Origin: Syngnathus acus
Taxonomy: Eukaryota; Chordata; Actinopteri; Syngnathiformes; Syngnathidae
Reading direction: 5' to 3'
Length of the DNA stretch: 64,000 nucleotides
Assembly (NCBI RefSeq): GCF_901709675.1
Contig: NC_051099.1
Coordinates: 1,798,001 to 1,862,000, forward strand
Part shown: piece by piece, positions 1 through 15,214 of the stretch
Layout: every line of letters starts with the position of its first letter
Numbering within the stretch: the first letter of the stretch is position 1
Translations under genes and position numbers: made by a program
The notes under the pieces: model-generated
The model's input: the letters and a program-made list of their open reading frames with translations, nothing else
What the model was told of the DNA's origin: nothing
The model's database searches: none

Positions 1-197
1 CTTTTCGTTGAAATGATGACGTACCGAGAGCGGAAAACGGCAAAAACAGCGTAGCTTTGGAGCTCCTTTTGAGCCCGGTAGCTTTGACATAGATGTTTAA
101 CCATGTCAAAAAAATATCATTTAGTGCGCAAAAAAACACCATCACGGTCAGAATGTGTGAAAATTACTTTATTTTCGGTTATTGATCGAATACTTAC

Positions 198-238
198 GCT
201 TGCCGCCTGGCGATTATTCTGTGCATGGGAGTCGCCAT
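198..238 (-). CDS. zcchc10: zcchc10 first coding exon (partial gene)
   Basis: On the minus strand an ATG at 238-236 opens a 41-base coding exon reading MATPMHRIIARRQA, with the last codon split, followed by a consensus donor (GTAAGT at 197-192). This peptide matches the conserved start of vertebrate ZCCHC10, a small CCHC zinc-knuckle protein with a serine-rich tail whose function is poorly defined. The zinc knuckle and the rest lie beyond base 1. Bases 1-197 would be its first intron, and I see no second exon there. The head-to-head arrangement with hspa4 agrees with the human ZCCHC10-HSPA4 order, which strengthens the call. The exon is too short for a standard open-reading-frame search. The main doubt is its length; a 14-residue match plus a perfect donor and the right neighbour makes chance unlikely. 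Confidence 0.82.
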
Positions 239-995
239 GTTTAGCTTTACTTTTCTTCTTCGTTTGAAAATAAATCCAACTCTCCGTTTTTTAGCAGCTA
301 AGATTGATTTGCGCCACTCTTGGCTGAAATGGGATACTACAACTAATAAGCTACCCGCACTAGCATTCTGCATTTGGGTACCATTACATGTTTTCTAATT
401 ATGTGGAGTTTTCTCTGAATTTGTAACTGGAATATCTGTATCAATTATAATATATTGCATGCATCTTGTAATCGAGAGTCTCACTTTCTTGACAAAATGT
501 TACTAAAAATTAGTCAGAGAACATAACATTTGCAGTTTCATAATGCTTCCCTTTGCTTTGGGTTGAGTAAAGTCTTTTTGCAAGCAGATGCTGAAGTTGA
601 GCATTTGGTTGTCTTTTGTCACCCTCCCACGAGTCAACTGCTGTCATTCCCACCCATACTACTCGTTCGTGCAGTGGGCTGTTACAGTATCACACAAAAA
701 CGCACACTTTTGTATTGGTTTTCTTCAAAAAGACTTTCAGTACGGACATATGCCGTCGTAGCTTGTGCCATAATAGAAAAGTAAATGAATTCATCATTGT
801 TCAATGTATAATTATAATCCTCAACTCAAGAAATAAAACGTATTGATAAAAAACAACCAAAGCTGAAGCAAACTGCTAGGCGTGTACATGAATTTGACTT
901 ATCGTACTTCAAAACTAATATGTTTTGAAAAAATAAGCATAGAGATAACAGAACATACTCAAAAATGTTTTAGAAGTAGAAGCGTCATCGCTTTA
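239..995. other. zcchc10 leader and shared promoter interval
   Basis: This interval separates the divergent zcchc10 and hspa4 genes. The part next to 239 must contain the zcchc10 5' leader. The sequence is AT-rich, with no splice-bounded open frame that I can support. An AATAAA at 833-838 has no gene to belong to and is probably chance. Confidence 0.5.
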
Positions 996-1027
996 GAAAG
1001 ATCTAGAACGTAGTTTCTGGAATGATC
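996..1027 (+). promoter_or_regulatory. Heat-shock-element-like pair upstream of hspa4
   Basis: Two three-unit arrays of the HSF1 pentamer are visible: GAAnnATCnnGAA at 996-1008 and TTCnnGAAnnATC at 1015-1027. In each, one of the three units differs from the ideal by a single base (ATC for TTC). They lie about 250 bases before the hspa4 start codon, where an inducible chaperone promoter would carry them. Binding is inferred from the motif and position only. Confidence 0.6.
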
Positions 1028-1257
1028 CAGATCTCGCGATACCTGGTGGCAAAACGACGCAGACCACATTGTAACTGCAGGGAGGCAGCACAGATCGGAG
1101 CCACCGGTAAACGGTGAGGATTATGACTACAGCTTACCTTAGCACAACTTGAGGGAGCCTCGAAACTACTTATCTGGACTTTTGCAACATTGGTATAAGC
1201 GTAGCTGTTGGCTTGATGTGCTGCTTATAAACCACAGGTGTTCATAGTGAAGTTTGA

Positions 1258-6907
<5,650 letters not shown>

Positions 6908-7340
6908 GTTTTTGTGCTTTTCGCCCTGATTACGTTGCACTTGTGAGGATCCGGCAGCATTCCCATAGAAGTACTGCTCATTGACTGGTTCCATTTCTTC
7001 TGACTACAAACTAGTTCTCATCTGTAATGGTCACACTGGGATTTATGAATGTTTGCAGTATACAGTATCTTGTCAAGGCTAAATGGCGAGTTGAATCTCG
7101 AATGTCCGGAGTTCATCCACTTTAAAGTGATGATTTTCTGTTTTTGCATTTAGATTCAAAAAGACAGATGTGCTTGGTTCAAAGTTCAAACGACAACATC
7201 TTGCTATTTCATTTGTTGTAGGACTTTTCTTATTCATTTAGTGGTACGATTCTTCACTGGTGTTTTTTCTACATAATGCTCACACAGGTGCTGCCATTGT
7301 TGCTTGTCATTAAATGAGTAAAAATAAACATCAAGGACAT
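6908..7340 (+). other. hspa4: hspa4 3' UTR
   Basis: The sequence after the hspa4 stop codon has no continuing frame and runs to an AATAAA at 7324-7329, which would place cleavage near 7345. No other feature was seen. Confidence 0.6.
7324..7329 (+). terminator. Polyadenylation signal of hspa4
   Basis: Canonical AATAAA about 420 bases after the hspa4 stop, in an AT-rich stretch, and the first good signal downstream. Confidence 0.6.
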
Positions 7341-8260
7341 TAAAATGGGATTCTTCATTTATTCAAGAGGAAATTATACCTAGACAATGCTAGTTTTATT
7401 TCAATTACCACTGGATGGATGAGTGGGTGAGAACTGAAAAATGCAACTTTAAAATCGTATTCGTGTTCACAGGTTAACAATTTCTAGACTTCTTGAATTG
7501 GAAATTGAGTTGGAATTGGTATTCGTAACACTGAATTAATTGCCCAAGCATCAAAATCAGACATTTTTTAATGATGTTAACTGCAAGGATACCTCCAGGC
7601 CTCGCGGGGTCGCTGCGATAAACAGTTACAGCAATGCAATCGGCACACGTCTGTAGCGTTTGGCACTATTAAGGTAAGAAACGTGTTTTCTCACTTTTTA
7701 TTTCTTTTTCAGCGTGGCATCAAGTGTACTTTTTGATGTCTCGTACACACGTGGGAGTGGACAAAGTTAAAGAAGCGGTGGCCGAGGTCTGGCATGAGCC
7801 ACTCTTTACGTCAGCTTCCACCGAAGAATGCTATTGCTAGCTAAAGCTAGGCTGTTGTCAAATGATTTTTTTAGAATAACATTTCCACACATGCGTCCTG
7901 TTTCTACTTTAGATCAAAGTTAAACGACTTGGATAAGGTAAGTTAGCTTCTGTTGTCATGTGAAGCGAAGGTAAATTGACATTACGTCACGTGAAAATGA
8001 CGTCTGCTATCATTCAGTGACAGTATTTTTTTTTTTTACAAATGTACACGCGAGTACATACAACACGCAAGGGTCTCTTACTCATCTTATGTGGGGCCTG
8101 CATCAAATATTCCATAACAAATAACTTTTTTTCCGTGCATTCATGGCATGATGTGGTGCACATGTGCTCCTCAACCGACTTTGTATTCAGGCTTAGTTCA
8201 GAATGAATTGAAAAAATGGATGAGGGGCCAGTCCTAATCAATACTGTTTTGTTGTACCAG
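7341..8260 (+). other. rnf14: hspa4-rnf14 gap and rnf14 leader exons
   Basis: The first part of this interval is intergenic. A leader exon probably ends at 7673 before GTAAGA. A second, 25-base non-coding exon at 7913-7937 sits between a pyrimidine-rich acceptor (tttctactttag) and GTAAGT. The next acceptor is at 8260, eight bases before the rnf14 ATG. The exon borders follow from splice consensus only. The transcription start is not determined, and a poly-T run lies near 8028-8037. Confidence 0.45.
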
Positions 8261-8268
8261 GAATGTAA

Positions 8269-10610
8269 ATGTCTCAGGACAAGGCAGACCAGGAGGACGA
8301 GCTGCTTGCTTTAGCAAGTATCTATGAGGAGGAGTTCCATCGAGGTGACTCTGCCCAGGGGGGAGAGATCCAACTCTGTGTGAAGCTTCCGCCAGATTTC
8401 AAAGTTGTTGTAAAAGGTATGTTTCAACCCAATGACTGACTGAAATGAGCCATAGAAAACTAGAGTGGCCTAACTTGTGTGGCTCAAATGTGAGCAAGCA
8501 TTCTCATATCTGGAATCTTTTGCAGGGGAGAAGCAAACAGAATATAAAATCAGCTTTTTACCTCCTTTGGTTCTAAACTTTGAGCTTCCTGAAGATTACC
8601 CATCTACAAATTCTCCAATATTCACTCTTAGCTCAAAATGGATGACCAGAAGACAGGTGTGACATAACGAAACTTGTGAAAATGGCACGACACCGTTTTT
8701 CACTCAGGTCATTATTCCTCCTACTGCTCGTTCTCATCAGATGAGCTCTCTGTGCCGACGCCTGGATGAACAATGGGAGGAGAACCGAGGCTCCGTGGTT
8801 CTCTTCACGTGGATTCAGTTCCTCAGCGAGGAGGTGCTGGACTTCCTGGACATTCAGTCTCCTCTTTTAGTCACCAGGCATGAAAGTAAGGCGAGTGGGG
8901 AGCGCAGCAGGAAAGCCGACCACGACGCCTCAGGTATGAATGGGGGGGGCTGGATGCACTTGCGTGTGAAACTTGCGGGGTTCAGTACCTTCAACAGGGT
9001 GAAGAGCCTCGAGATTATGACTTTCTCACATGTTTGCGTGCAATTTGGCTCAGATGTGACACAGCACGGAAGTCCTAGCTATAGCTCGGACAAGAGGAAA
9101 AGAGAGCTGAGAAAGAAAATGTATGACCAGCAAACCTCGTTGGACCCGCGGGCCATCGTGTCTGTGGACACACGCGTGGACCTCCTACCTCATCTGTTGG
9201 ACTTTGACGAGGCGCAACGGCAGAGAGTGTTTGACGGCACGCCATTCTGCTGCGCCATCTGCTTCACGGAGAAGCGCGGCGGCGACTGCCTCTGCTTCAA
9301 AGAGTGCCAACATGTCTACTGCAAAGCCTGCATGACGGAATATTTCCAGATCCAAATACGGGACGGCAACGTGCAGTGCCTTAATTGCCCCGAGCCTAAG
9401 TGCTCCTCTGTAGCCACGCCCATGCAGGTACCACACTGCGACGTATTTTGCACATTTTGTCACTTCGAAATGTTTCACCCTCCCCGTTTGTACTTTGTAA
9501 ACCCGCCAGGTCAAGCAGCTGGTGGACGAGGAGCTGTTTGCACGCTACGACCGCCTGCTGCTCCAGTCTAGTCTTGACCTGATGGCCGATGTTGTGTACT
9601 GTCCTCGCCACTCCTGCGGCACGGCGGTCATGGTGGAGCCCGACACCACCATGGGCATCTGCTCCGTGTGCCAGTATGCGTTTTGCACGCTGTGCAAGAT
9701 GGGCTACCACGGGGTCTCTCACTGTAAAATCCCCGCAGGTACTTTGATTGATGTGCAATCTTGCGTCTCAATACATTTTGGATATGGCATAGAAATTCAT
9801 TTATGCCACCTTGGAGATGATTTTGCTCATTTTCTATCCGGAACCCAAAATGTTCCGTTTTTTCTCGTCTTGTGCCACAGAGGATTTGCGTAGCCTTCGT
9901 GACGAGTATCTGTCTGCCACGGCCGAGGGCAAAAAGTTTATGGAGCAGCGCTTCGGGAAAAGGGTGATCCAGAAAGCCGTGGAAGAGTCCTTTAGCAGGG
10001 ATTGGCTCAATGAGAACTGCAAATGCTGCCCTCATTGTGGCACCAACATACAGGTGGGGGGCTCCCTCTGTTAGTTACAGGGGGTTACTACACACACACA
10101 CACATACTATGCTTTTTTTTTTTCCCCGCTAACAACCCTGATTAAACATAGCTCCTCCTGAGCATCGCTCAGTCAAGATATGTTCCTGCGACATAATGGC
10201 TTGACACTAATTACTACTTTCCCATTAGCCAGGGTTTTGATGAAACAACCCCCACTCTGTTAACTTAGAATGTGCTGCTTGTCTGCAGCTCTGCTTACCT
10301 TGTGTTTTTGACATGCTTCCACATGATGTATGTGTAGAAAATGGACGGCTGCAACAAAATGACTTGCACCTCGTGCCGCCATTACTTCTGCTGGCTGTGT
10401 CTGGGCCTGCTCAACAAAGCCAACCCGTACAGTCACTTCAACAACCCACACTCACCCTGCTACAAACAGTGAGTCATTCCTTCCTCCTCACGTCAACACG
10501 CCTCAAAACGAGATACTCCTAAATGTTTGTTTTATTCTTCTTGCCGTAGACTCTTCCACGGTGTGGATCTGGACGAAGAAGATGCCTTATGGAGTGATGA
10601 AGAAGACTGA
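8269..10610 (+). CDS. rnf14: RNF14, RWD-RBR E3 ubiquitin ligase
   Basis: RING-between-RING E3 ubiquitin ligase, known in mammals as an androgen-receptor coactivator and a ligase for stalled ribosomes. Coding exons: 8269-8416, 8526-8656, 8741-8933, 9054-9427, 9510-9738, 9881-10053, 10338-10468, 10550-10610; 479 residues (human 474). An RWD domain with DELLALASIY occupies about residues 10-135. RING1 starts at Cys223 (FCCAICF, then HVYCKAC), the IBR has VVYCPR and FCTLC, and RING2/Rcat has DGCNKMTC, where Cys421 is the expected catalytic residue. The C-terminal tail is acidic (LDEEDALWSDEED). All key cysteines are present, so the enzyme looks intact. The ATG is eight bases into its exon and begins the conserved RWD start. 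The segment between the RWD domain and RING1 differs most from mammals. Confidence 0.97.
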
Positions 10611-11490
10611 TGTTTGTTGTCGTGCTGCCCGCCTGAATGCACTTTATCGCACAGCAGTCGTTTTTTTTTTTTTCCTCCATCTTTTGATTGTTGCAGCGAT
10701 GCATTTTTTTTTTTTTTCATCAATCACTTCATTAGGTGCACCGTCACGTTCAGTAGGACGTTTAGAAAGCACTTAGAATTCATAGCAATGCATATAGTAA
10801 ACAAATATTTAAATGTATCCCTCAAAATATGATACCACTACTACACATTATGAGAATACTTATTTTGCCTTTGATTTGATATCAAATTTGCTGGCATGGC
10901 TCATTTGCCATATGTTTCCCAGGCTTGATTACCAACATAGATATGGGGGTCTTAGATGAATAGCGTGCTTTCATGATCTCGTTTCACTGCACGCGTGGGC
11001 CAAAATAATGGGCTCTAAGTGGTGTGCCCACTGAGTGACTATGTATGTCTACAGGGTGTCTCTGAAAATTGTATATACTCTATTTCTTTTTTCTGATTGA
11101 GGGGTCGGGTAAACTTAGTTAAACACAGTAAGAAAATTCAATGCCACAAACTTGTTTTTAGGGAGGCATTTACAGAAGAGAATTAGCATGTTTTAAGTCT
11201 GTCTTTTGGAGATGTTAATGATGTTCCCCTAAAGATCTTTCAAAAACCTCACTAATGGTGTGTTTTTAGATCAGGTTTAAATAGGGCGAGGGGCTGTTTG
11301 TAGCACGTGTTGCCAAAAGCTACTATCCAAAGGGAAGCCGTAGTTTGGATAATGACTCACTTTTATTGCCCGTTTTAAACTGAACCAGGTGGAAAGTAAT
11401 TTATTGCTTGAAATTGTGTTCAAGCTAAAGAGACGTTGTTTAAACAGCTTTGTTGTCATCACGAGAAACCTTGTTAAGCTTCAAAATAAA
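10611..11490 (+). other. rnf14: Probable rnf14 3' UTR
   Basis: There is no coding content. Two poly-T runs (about 10661-10673 and 10706-10718) and a copy of the CATTAGGTRCACC-type motif at 10724-10742 lie in it. The first clear AATAAA is at 11485-11490, making a 3' UTR of about 880 bases; an earlier non-canonical signal could be used instead. Confidence 0.4.
11485..11490 (+). terminator. Candidate polyadenylation signal of rnf14
   Basis: AATAAA in an AT-rich context between rnf14 and the endonuclease gene. It is the only canonical signal in the interval. Confidence 0.4.
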
Positions 11491-11639
11491 TGTCCCCCTT
11501 CTAGCGTTTAAATCATGCATTCAGTATTTGTCATTTGAATTCTCATTAATGATTTGAAATGCCTTGGCCATCTTCAGCGGGTAAGTCACTTTATTTCAGT
11601 TAATTCCATTTTATTTGACAGTGATTAACTTAAAACTGT

Positions 11640-12588
11640 TGGACTAACATTTTGAAACTAACGATGCTGTGGCGTGTGCGTCCATCCCGCGGCGCGTCTT
11701 GTAACCTGCAAAGTGACCCATATTTGGGCTTGTAGTCCAGGTGGCGGTGCTGTGTGACCTGCGCGGGAGCAACAATGAAACGCTAAAGAAACAAAAGAGC
11801 ACACGTTGGAGCCTGAGACTGAAAAGAGACGACAACATTGTGTCACCCCTTTGGCTAGAGTTGCTGACAGGGGATAACCCTTTAAAATGGCCCCCCTCCC
11901 TCCTGTCGTGCCCCTCTCTCATCCACACACACACACAAACTGACTGAGCGCTACTATGCCTCTAAAGACATATCTTCTCTCACAAACACAGGAAAGCATT
12001 AACAACAGCAGCACCTGAAGACCGCGGCGTGAAGCGGGATCGAACTCCAACGGAGGGGGAAATAAGGTCAGTGTGCGATCAGGAGACACGTTCGGCCTTG
12101 GAGCTCAAAAGGATCACCGGGAAGTTCCCAAAGTTTGATGACGTGGATGTGGAACGTTTACTATGCCTTCACTGAATGAACCAGAAAATTGAAAACTTTT
12201 ACCTCAATTTATATGCTGTTGGAAACTTATTAGGCCTAGCAATTTTATTCTTACCTGTTTTAATTTGTGTGCTTATTCAAGAAATTTCATTTGAAAAAGT
12301 TACAAAAGTATTGTAATTATGTGTTGATAATTGAAACAGCGATGCAAAAATAGAAGATTGTATTTAGATGACAATATAGTTTGACTGTGTCCCTAAATAT
12401 AGTATAGTCATTTACTTTCATCTTCAGGGAAATATATTTATTGTTGGAGTTTCTATGTAATTATAGAAATACAATATTACTGGATATACATTATTACCCT
12501 TTGTCACTTTCATATAGGTAGACTGCTCATTTCAACTTCAACCTATCATAAACACAAATATCTGAGAAGTGACCCAAGTCGCCTTATC
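11640..12588 (+). other. Promoter and leader region of the endonuclease gene
   Basis: A non-coding leader exon probably ends at 12066 before GTCAGT. It would be joined to an acceptor at 12517 (pyrimidine-rich, catatag), leaving about 70 leader bases before the ATG at 12589. No coding exon was supportable between them. Bases 12067-12517 would be an AT-rich intron. Confidence 0.4.
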
Positions 12589-14562
12589 ATGATTGAGAGT
12601 GAGAGAGAGCTGTCGGCCATGGTGCAGGAGCTGTGGGACAACGACGTCAACAGACTGCGACCCGGACAAGACTACAGGATATCCTTGCAGGTGCAACATG
12701 ATGGCACGCTTTAGGGTTACAAATAAACACAACTGACTTACATTGGGGTAACAAAAAGGCTTACGCATTGGATTTTGTACTATATGCAAATAAGTACAAA
12801 AGAGTTACACTGCTTTATTGTACTCCTGTTTCAGGGCAAAGCTGGAGACAATATGGCCATCAATGACGACGACGACAACGATGGGGCGGGGTATCCTCTG
12901 TTCAAATTTGTAGACGAGAACATTTTCCAGAAGGAGACTTTTTTAGGTGAGTGATCATCTTAGCATCAAGATGCCGCCAAGAAATAATCTTAAAGTGAGG
13001 GGAGGAACTTCATTTAGGCAAAAGTAGTGCTTGATTCATCCTGTTGCCAAGTAACTACTGTATGGCATAGTGATTCCAAGAGTTAGTTTAGGCAAAAACC
13101 TGTGGATGCCCTGAAGAGGGACATCCTATCTTGTATTACAACTTGCTCTAGTAATGACCCCTTGGCTCCCAATCACACTGCTCACAGCTTTTTTCATCCA
13201 CTGCTATAATCTCTTTACGACGAACAGAGGCACGTTGCATAATCCAGATCGTGCAGAGTTCACTATGCCTGGCCAGCGGGTGCAAGCAACATAGCCCCGC
13301 CTCTGCTTGGATCACATGACTAGAAAATTGCTAAGACGTATGCTTTGTTTATGTGCTTGTATTTAGCCCTCTGCAGGTACTTGCTAATGCTAAGGCATTT
13401 GCTTTCGATGTTTTGAGCAGTACAGCCATAATGTCTTCCAAATATTTCCATGAGGTTAAATTTTACATCTGTGTCTTGACATATTTGGATTATTTTTTTT
13501 TTTTTGCATTCACAGCCTTTATTTCCTTGTTGGATAACTATGTGAGTGACACTGGGGAGCCAGAAATCGTCACCCCTGAGGAGGTGGCAGAGAACCACAA
13601 GTTCCTGGACTCTATTGTTAAGACTCCCACCATGAAGGTACTGTCGGAGAACCCACATTGAGACATGCTCTTGGTTTTTGCTTTCCACCACACTATCAAT
13701 AATTTGCCCCTTATTTCTTGTAGTCTCATTCTACAGTATGTTTATTTTTGTTGTGTTGTTATAGATAGCTCACAAATACCTGGTGGAGAAGCAACTTTCC
13801 CCGCAAGACGAGACGCAGTTCAAGGAGCAACTCTACAGAATCTGGTTTGAACTCTACGCAAGGAGAGGATCCAGCAGGTGGGTGCAGTCTGTCACCGAGC
13901 CATAGTGTAATGCGGGAATCTTTCACCACCATGCTGAATTGTCTGTCTTGCTGTGGGAAGGCTGCACTGTGAGTGGGGACTAGAAGGATCTGTGAAAAGA
14001 GATTTGAAAATCCACCCATCCATTCTCTCAGGCCAGATTCGTCAGGATTTGAACACGTGTTTGTTGGAGAAACCAGAGGAGGCAGGACAGTCATTGGCTT
14101 TCACAATTGGATCCAGTTGTACTTGCAAGAGAAGCTGGGTCATATCGATTACAAAGGCTACAGTGTCAACGCTAACTCGCCACAGGTACTCCGCTTTCTT
14201 GAACAACTAAATGTTAGATTAAAGAATGGAGTGAACCAAAAACTATGACAAAAGGTCCAAAACCATTCGAACCCTGAGCCTTTGTGACATGTTTATGTTC
14301 CCTCCAGCCAGACGAGAACAAGCACATCTTGGCACTGCAGTTCAGTTGGAAGAACGGCATCAAGCCCAAAGGCAGCATCTTCATCGGCGTCAGTCCCGAG
14401 TTTGAGTTCGCCCTCTACACCCTGTGTTTCCTCAGCTCGCCCAACGAGCGGGTCAAAGTCCAGTTTAGTTTCTACGATGTAGAGATTGTGTGCCACCACT
14501 ACAACCAGAAGCACATAGGCACCACTTACCCCGTGCTCCTTAAGTACCAGAAAAACACTTAA
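12589..14562 (+). CDS. endou: EndoU/XendoU-family poly(U)-specific endoribonuclease
   Basis: Uridylate-specific, metal-dependent RNA endonuclease family; the Xenopus member XendoU processes intron-encoded snoRNAs. Coding exons: 12589-12690, 12835-12946, 13516-13637, 13765-13877, 14032-14185, 14308-14562; 285 residues (XendoU about 292). The family's catalytic triad is in place: His158 (GFEHVFVGE), His174 (VIGFHNW) and Lys220 (NGIKPKGS), each at a constant offset of four from XendoU H162, H178 and K224. The conserved SPEFEFALYT follows. The protein starts directly at the catalytic domain, with no signal peptide and no somatomedin-B domains, so it resembles XendoU and the fish 'endouc' type rather than secreted human ENDOU. 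The start ATG leads straight into the conserved ELSAMVQELWDNDVNRL. An acidic DDDDND patch near residue 45 is an oddity. The exact paralogue letter is uncertain. Confidence 0.93.
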
Positions 14563-14622
14563 TTTACATCCAAATCTTCATCTTACATGGGACTGTTGTC
14601 TTTTTAATTTGACTGAAAATAC

Positions 14623-14628
14623 AATAAA
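14623..14628 (+). terminator. Polyadenylation signal of the endonuclease gene
   Basis: AATAAA 60 bases after the stop codon, giving a very short 3' UTR. Confidence 0.75.
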
Positions 14629-14649
14629 ACCTTACACCATATTATGGTT

Positions 14650-15214
14650 GTTGGGTTTTCTTGTCTCTGCACTTAAAATATTAGGACTACTTGCTTTTAT
14701 TTTTGATTAATTGCATTTGTTTATCCAAATGGCAATTTTGTCATCCACTCCTTTCCTGAAACACATTTTCTTCCCAAAAGGGTGGGCGTGGGAGCTTTGT
14801 TGTGACCAGTGACGTAAATCGCTTTGAACGGGAAAAGCAATATTAGGCTGGAGTGAATAAACAACGATTGTCCGGAATTATTATAAAGTAAAAGCTCAAC
14901 GGCGCTGTTCGGTATCTCAACAACATAATTATCACGGCATTAAAACGACGTATAATGGAAATACTTACAAGATGTTTTAATTTTAATGAGCTGACTTTGC
15001 ATTGATCATGTTTTTAATAAAATTAAGATTTCTATTCTTGCCTCTCCTCAACCGGAAGTAGTTTCACAACTTCGCTAATTTGATTATCCGTGCAGTGCAA
15101 AAACCGAAAGCAGCCAGGACGAGTTGGCAGTTTGTTATCTAATTTTCTTAAGATTTGGGTTCTGGACGGCGTGTCGATTTTCTTTCGGGATTTTTGTTGG
15201 CCGTTCAAATCAGA
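14650..15214 (+). other. ndfip1: Intergenic spacer and ndfip1 promoter/leader
   Basis: About 560 bases separate the endonuclease cleavage site from the ndfip1 ATG. The left part is AT-rich. The part after about 15040 is richer in CpG and holds an ETS-type site, as expected of a housekeeping promoter. No coding exon was seen. Confidence 0.5.
15051..15060 (+). promoter_or_regulatory. ETS/GABP-type site in the ndfip1 promoter
   Basis: The sequence ACCGGAAGTA is a full match to the ETS/GABPA consensus. It sits about 155 bases before the ndfip1 ATG, a usual place for this element in broadly expressed genes without a TATA box. Confidence 0.6.

Noticed and set aside
1-197. A second zcchc10 exon or another gene at the left edge
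   Set aside because: No minus-strand frame continues the ZCCHC10 protein here; the sequence fits an intron.
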